NCBI GenBank assembly: GCA_004352715.1
Contig: SCFE01000051.1
Location: 716,095-780,094 of the forward strand
DNA length: 64,000 bases
Reading direction: 5' to 3'
Source of the DNA: Hofstenia miamia
Lineage: Eukaryota > Xenacoelomorpha > Acoela
Part shown: in pieces, positions 58,695 through 64,000 of the stretch
How the letters are laid out: each line of letters opens with the position of its first letter
How positions within the stretch are numbered: position 1 is the first letter of the stretch
The notes under the pieces: model-generated
What the model was told of the DNA's origin: nothing
The model's input: the letters and a program-made list of their open reading frames with translations, nothing else
Databases searched by the model: none
Position numbers and translations under genes: made by a program

Positions 58695-59078
58695 NNNNNN
58701 NNNNNNNNNNNNNNNNNNNNNNNNNNNNNNNNNNNNNNNNNNNNNNNNNNNNNNNNNNNNNNNNNNNNNNNNNNNNNNNNNNNNNNNNNNNNNNNNNNNN
58801 NNNNNNNNNNNNNNNNNNNNNNNNNNNNNNNNNNNNNNNNNNNNNNNNNNNNNNNNNNNNNNNNNNNNNNNNNNNNNNNNNNNNNNNNNNNNNNNNNNNN
58901 NNNNNNNNNNNNNNNNNNNNNNNNNNNNNNNNNNNNNNNNNNNNNNNNNNNNNNNNNNNNNNNNNNNNNNNNNNNNNNNNNNNNNNNNNNNNNNNNNNNN
59001 NNNNNNNNNNNNNNNNNNNNNNNNNNNNNNNNNNNNNNNNNNNNNNNNNNNNNNNNNNNNNNNNNNNNNNNNNNNNNN

Positions 59079-59106
<28 letters not shown>
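58663..59106. repeat. (TA)n tract with a 384-N gap
   Basis: TA repeats flank Ns at 58695-59078. The tract ends exactly where the transposon at 59107 begins. Confidence 0.9.
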
Positions 59107-59110
<4 letters not shown>

Positions 59111-61040
59111 GGTTGTTGAAAATAAAACTTTTTACTTCAGATTTTTTTATTAACTCTTCAAATCGTGAGTTTGATGACAAAGACCCCATAGACTGAATTT
59201 CAGCTAATTTGTTCAAGTAGATTAAGAGGGCAACAATTTCAAAATCCAAGGTTTTGGATAAATCTGGATATTTTTAGCATTTAAAGTTTTTTGTCAACCT
59301 CATTGATGTAATAATGTTTATAAGGCTTATAATGCCCTTTAAAGGCTGATATATATATATATATATATAAGCTTTAATATTTGCTTGAGTATATTCAAAA
59401 TAATTTGCTTTCCAATTTTTGTTATTAAGTTATTGTTAATTTTAAATAATTTAAATTATAACAAATAATTTTTAAAATTATTAAACAAATGTATTTATTA
59501 AATATTTAATATAAATCCGAAACATCAGTTTTGTATTGTTTCATACTTGAATCAAAACCCTCTAATGGACGAAGTCGAAAGCGTTGATTTTGTAAAGTTT
59601 GGCATATTTTTGCAACTGCTTTCCACACATTACAGGATGAGGTTTTTTGGTCACAACTTTTGATGAGGATTTGCTTGTTCTCATCTAGTAAGTAAAATGT
59701 TTCTCCCTGCAGCATCATTAACTATTTTAAGTGATTTCACTGTTTTTTTGAATCTTTGGTATCTTACAAAAATGAGAATCGCAAAAATTGTGCATCATCA
59801 ATAGGGAATTTCATTCTCTTATATACCAACATTCACCAAGAAGATCATGTAACTTAGTTTCAGAAAAACGTTCTGGAAAAGTAAGTAAGTTTCTGGGAGG
59901 TCAATTCATAATTCCTAGTTTTTTATAAATTTGAAAGAGTCTACTAGCATTTTTTTCCTTTTGCTTAACATTGCTCCGATAGGAGCAGAGGCAAACAGGT
60001 AACATCTCTTCTGTCAGATACCATAAATGGCGTTTTAGTGTGATAGGAACATTTGATGCAATGGTGCTCATTGACGAATGGGAGCAACAATATGAGCTTG
60101 AAACCAATTGGGGGCCTACAAACCAGCAATGAAGTCACCAAGCGCTTGAAGTTTTTTTTCAGAATTAGTTATCTAGTACTAGTTGGTTTTGAAGTAAATC
60201 TATCTTCAATGTGTATGTAGCTGATGAAATCTATCTTGCTCGATGGTGAGGACCGGGACGATGAATGATAAATTTGGCAAAAGTGATGTTATCAATATAG
60301 TAAAGAGACAACTTTGTAATAACTCCTTGGTCTTATCATTTACTATGCTCATTAACTTTGATTTAGCATGTTCATTCAAAATACTTTCTCCTAAATTCTT
60401 ATGAGAAGTGCATTCGATTTTCGGTGTATAGGAAGTTCCAAAAATTGACTTTGCTACAGTAAGATATAATGACTTCAGGCCGTCCACAATAATGCATATC
60501 CCAGAAGAGTTTGCAGCATTATGCACGTTTCGCTGAATTTCACAGTATTTGATGCAGTTGTGTCAAAGCACATTGCCAAGCGCATTGAAGCAATGCTTTA
60601 TGACATCATTGTCACACTGTATTGAAGCTGGAAGCTAAAATTTGACTGGCAGGTCAAGTGCTAATGCTGGCTGTTATATAATTTTTCCTTTTGATATGTT
60701 TTGTACGAATGTCTGCAAAATGCTCTACTAAATTTTGGAATTAGAAATATACTTTTGCAAAGAGATGATACAAATTAATCAGGATTAAGCCATTGGATTT
60801 CATCAAAATTTGAAATCCATCTGTCTGTTGCTAACGAAATATCGCTTTAAAGATTACTTGCATATTTATTATTAACATGCATTAATTTTGTTAGCAAGCA
60901 AAGGAAAAATTTAAATGATTAAAATGGCCAGATTTTGAAATTGTTTGCCCTCGTAAGCCACTTGAACAAATTAGCTGAAATTCGGTCGGTTTTGAAGGGG
61001 TAATAAAACAATTCAGGAATAAAGCGTTTTTTGAACAACC

Positions 61041-61044
<4 letters not shown>
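59107..61044 (-). mobile_element. 1.9-kb DNA transposon with ~115-140-bp terminal inverted repeats in a TA tract
   Basis: The left end (59107-59247) and right end (60930-61044) are imperfect reverse complements. Both start TTAGGGTTGTTSAAAA and share AATTTCAGCTAATTTGTTCA and AACAATTTCAAAATC further in. Both ends abut long TA microsatellites, so it inserted at TA within a TA tract, or TA is its target duplication. The interior holds broken minus-strand coding sequence. I cannot assign a superfamily with confidence: TA targeting suggests a Tc1/mariner-type mechanism, but the coding text does not look like Tc1. Confidence 0.75.
59506..60660 (-). pseudogene. Broken coding region inside the TIR transposon, probable transposase
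   Basis: Minus-strand pieces in order: 60600-60206 with NVHNAANSSGICIIVDGLKS, then LGESILNEHAKSKLMSIVND and FHQLHTH; 60107-59901 with PITLKRHLWYLTEEMLPVCL; and 59718-59506 with GETFYLLDENKQILIKS. Stops and frame changes separate them. The RHLWYLTEE block recalls, from memory, a motif near the C-terminus of some transposon-derived proteins in invertebrates, but I cannot name the family. Its place between the terminal repeats makes a transposase origin likely. Confidence 0.5.
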
Positions 61045-61072
<28 letters not shown>

Positions 61073-61658
61073 NNNNNNNNNNNNNNNNNNNNNNNNNNNN
61101 NNNNNNNNNNNNNNNNNNNNNNNNNNNNNNNNNNNNNNNNNNNNNNNNNNNNNNNNNNNNNNNNNNNNNNNNNNNNNNNNNNNNNNNNNNNNNNNNNNNN
61201 NNNNNNNNNNNNNNNNNNNNNNNNNNNNNNNNNNNNNNNNNNNNNNNNNNNNNNNNNNNNNNNNNNNNNNNNNNNNNNNNNNNNNNNNNNNNNNNNNNNN
61301 NNNNNNNNNNNNNNNNNNNNNNNNNNNNNNNNNNNNNNNNNNNNNNNNNNNNNNNNNNNNNNNNNNNNNNNNNNNNNNNNNNNNNNNNNNNNNNNNNNNN
61401 NNNNNNNNNNNNNNNNNNNNNNNNNNNNNNNNNNNNNNNNNNNNNNNNNNNNNNNNNNNNNNNNNNNNNNNNNNNNNNNNNNNNNNNNNNNNNNNNNNNN
61501 NNNNNNNNNNNNNNNNNNNNNNNNNNNNNNNNNNNNNNNNNNNNNNNNNNNNNNNNNNNNNNNNNNNNNNNNNNNNNNNNNNNNNNNNNNNNNNNNNNNN
61601 NNNNNNNNNNNNNNNNNNNNNNNNNNNNNNNNNNNNNNNNNNNNNNNNNNNNNNNNNN

Positions 61659-61689
<31 letters not shown>
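61045..61689. repeat. (TA)n tract with a 586-N gap
   Basis: TA repeats flank Ns at 61073-61658, starting immediately after the transposon end. Confidence 0.9.
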
Positions 61690-61691
<2 letters not shown>

Positions 61692-64000
61692 ATTCATAGT
61701 TCTTTATGACATTACTTTAATAGCTTTTCAACTCCTATCAGTAGTACTTGCAATTTTCTTAATAAGTCGTACCAATTTTACAACCTCAGAAAATGCAATT
61801 TATTGCAAATTCTTTTATGGGAAGTCCAATTACAAATAAGAATGGTTCTTCTTAAATTGTGAATATCAATTCTAAATGGGACATAGCCTCCCAAAAGGAA
61901 TTCTACTTCTCCCATAGCAAAGCATTGCTAAAATATTAGTATTCATGAATATTTGTAGTTTGTTTTAACCAATGCCCATTTTAAACAGCTAATTTAAACA
62001 ACTCCAATTTCAATATTTCACGTATAGAGGGTTATCATATATGAAATGAGAAGCATATGTTAAAATTGTAAAAATGTATATTTGTATAGATAGACGAATA
62101 TAAAGAACTATTTTTTTTTAAGTAATATAAACTATTTGGTGGTGCATCTATAATATTTTGAATTAATAAATCATGCTCTTTTCTGTTCATTATAAAAAAC
62201 ATCTGTTTAGAGTTCCTTTTCTAATGTACTGATCGTCATCTAATTGCTTATAAATATTTATGTATGTTAGATTCAATATTACCTTTTCAATAATTAACTA
62301 CCCAAACTAAAGTAATTAAATACCTAAGTAAAATTTATGGTAGAAGGGAAATTTACTTTATGATATATCAGGATTAATTTAACAAATGTTTTTACCTCGA
62401 CTCGAGGTCCAAAAACTCATTTGGACATTTCGAGCACTCTAAACTAACAAGATATTAGCCTGAATGGCATCTATTTTTCTTCGATTTTTCTCTGTATTGA
62501 CGAAGAATCTTTCACTATTTATCTCAAACTGTGTGCCATTAGGTCAAATTTTGCTCTCGAAAACTTTCCTTCAAATCCAATCTTAAGAACATGCTAAATT
62601 GTTTTATCATTTTTTAAGGCGTTCTGCAACGCAACCCTTTTATTTATCAGCCAGGGTGGATACAGAAATATTTTTATTGGGTAAGGTAATATATAAAGCA
62701 AAATGCTTAATTTGGTACAAAACAATCTCTGTATAAATTTTTATTGCACCAATTTAGTGAATTTCTCATATTTTAGTAGGCTCCCGAGCTTCTCTGACAG
62801 AGTTTTCATCGAGTCTGCTTTTTGAACAAAAAACCCGTCCCTTAACAGCCAAGGTCCTAATGGGCCCGACCAGACCAGAATTTTTTTTACTAATGCCCGA
62901 TTTTTTTCTTGAACTAGCTTAACAGTTTGAAATTGACCCAAAGTCATATATCCAGTGTAAACAAAAAAACAAACAAACAAACAATAAAGCAACAAATTGT
63001 AAAACAAAAGTAATGCGATTGGCTCAATACAAAAATGAAGTTTATATAACCATGGGGATCTCCTATTTTATTACATGAGTTCTTTAGTAATGTGTAATGT
63101 ATTCTTAGATAAGGAGCATGAAAGTGGAACATGTGTTTATATAATGAGTGAATTTATTATATATCATTAGAATTCATGATAAATATAAAAGTGTGATTAG
63201 ACGGCAGTTTGGTTTCTTTACAGTACCCTTCCTTAAAACAATATGCTTTGTTTTAGAACTATAATACATGTAGAACGACTATAGAACAACAAAAAGCGTA
63301 CGATATTTTGAACTGTTACCTAGGCCCCGAACCACACCCGAAATTTGTCGAAATGGGACTCGAACTCAACTCGAGATCCGACCCGTCTGGATATTCTGCT
63401 CTCTGTATTCACCCCTGGTCTCAACAACGACCTATCCAATAGAAATCAATCCTCGGTAAAAATATTATAATCATTTAGAATCCAAACATATTGTTCAAGC
63501 AAGTAAAAATAATCCCATTGTTCATGCATTACGAATTGAATGACACCTTCGATTTGTCTAGAAAAAGTTCCAACGCATATCAGAAGCACATTGCCATCAT
63601 CAATCCCTGCTGGAGATCTTAGGATGTTTAAGCAGAACATTCATGCTTTCTATCCCATTTTAATAGCAGTGCTTGCGATCAGATAATAGTGAGGATCAAA
63701 ACAAGTATAGAATTCAAGCCCAGCATCATGCTTCCCTCTATGATTGAACTAGGCAAGATGAAAGCCTTGTAAATGCAACGGAATCATAGTAATTTGGTTT
63801 CCTTCCTCAGAATGTTCAACTGAAAAGCATGCAAACTTTGGGTTTCATTTATTCACTGAATCCTACAAAATCTCTAAAATCCCTTGCATCATTCAATGTA
63901 AGCTTCCTCACACCATCGGAAGTGATTATCATTAGAATGTAGTTAATGATGAAATAGTATACTTTCCTAAATTCAATATTGGTATATCCGTAACAATACA
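61690..64000. other. AT-rich spacer to the window end
   Basis: No gene is supported. GC-word patches at 62395-62410, 62835-62880 and 63330-63400 (CTCGA, CCCGA and GACCCG words) resemble the subterminal text of the hAT elements elsewhere, but target duplications are not seen. Confidence 0.4.

Noticed and set aside
62741-63007. 88-codon minus frame with a hydrophobic start
   Set aside because: The hydrophobic part is translated from low-complexity AAAC repeats and the rest lies in a possible transposon patch; no support for a gene.

Overview
The window is AT-rich (GC roughly 30%) nuclear DNA from an invertebrate animal, seen in a draft assembly. The evidence is GT..AG introns, AATAAA polyadenylation signals, one exon of an animal Cys-loop receptor, C2H2-type zinc fingers, and a dense load of animal-type transposons: LINEs, Tc1, piggyBac and hAT. 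I cannot name the phylum. There are no operons, rRNA, tRNA or CRISPR arrays that I can see.

Layout. 1-0.7 kb: Tc1-like transposon remnant. 2.6-5.9 kb: three 5'-truncated LINE pieces of the L2/CR1 type. 8.3-9 kb: exons for small signal-peptide proteins. 10.9-18.5 kb: a recent duplication cluster containing a hAT element with an exact 8-bp target duplication, two near-identical 1.7-kb blocks and a ~0.97-kb tandem repeat. 20.2-24.9 kb (minus): a four-exon gene for a 413-residue protein with at least six zinc-finger-like motifs. Its third intron holds a LINE, a hAT inside the LINE and a MITE inside the hAT. 26.7-28.8 kb: a tandem array made from the 3' end of a Tc1 element. 28.8-34.1 kb: two piggyBac-like copies in opposite orientation, the second carrying a LINE with an intact reverse transcriptase frame. 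35.4-36.7 kb: a foldback element and a 211-bp hAT MITE. 38-40 kb: a small secreted-type ORF and a 254-residue single-pass membrane protein. 41.4-44.8 kb (minus): LINE copies and two short possible exons. 45.5-46.4 kb: a 936-bp perfect-looking palindrome, probably an assembly artefact. 48.6-51.3 kb: a LINE that keeps gag and RT but has lost its endonuclease. 52.8-53.2 kb: a piggyBac transposase fragment. 57.05-57.31 kb: first coding exon of an anion-type Cys-loop receptor. 59.1-61.0 kb: a 1.9-kb DNA transposon with long terminal inverted repeats, sitting between two unresolved TA tracts.

The host genes seen are few and incomplete, so no pathway can be drawn. The main theme is repeated nesting of transposons, best shown in intron 3 of the zinc-finger gene. 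Seven N runs are gaps; four lie inside (TA)n tracts and two are exactly 1000 Ns. Six isolated single Ns also occur. At least three of these (16193, 42165, 46449) separate repeated sequence and look like joins between overlapping or allelic contigs, so the duplications beside them need care.
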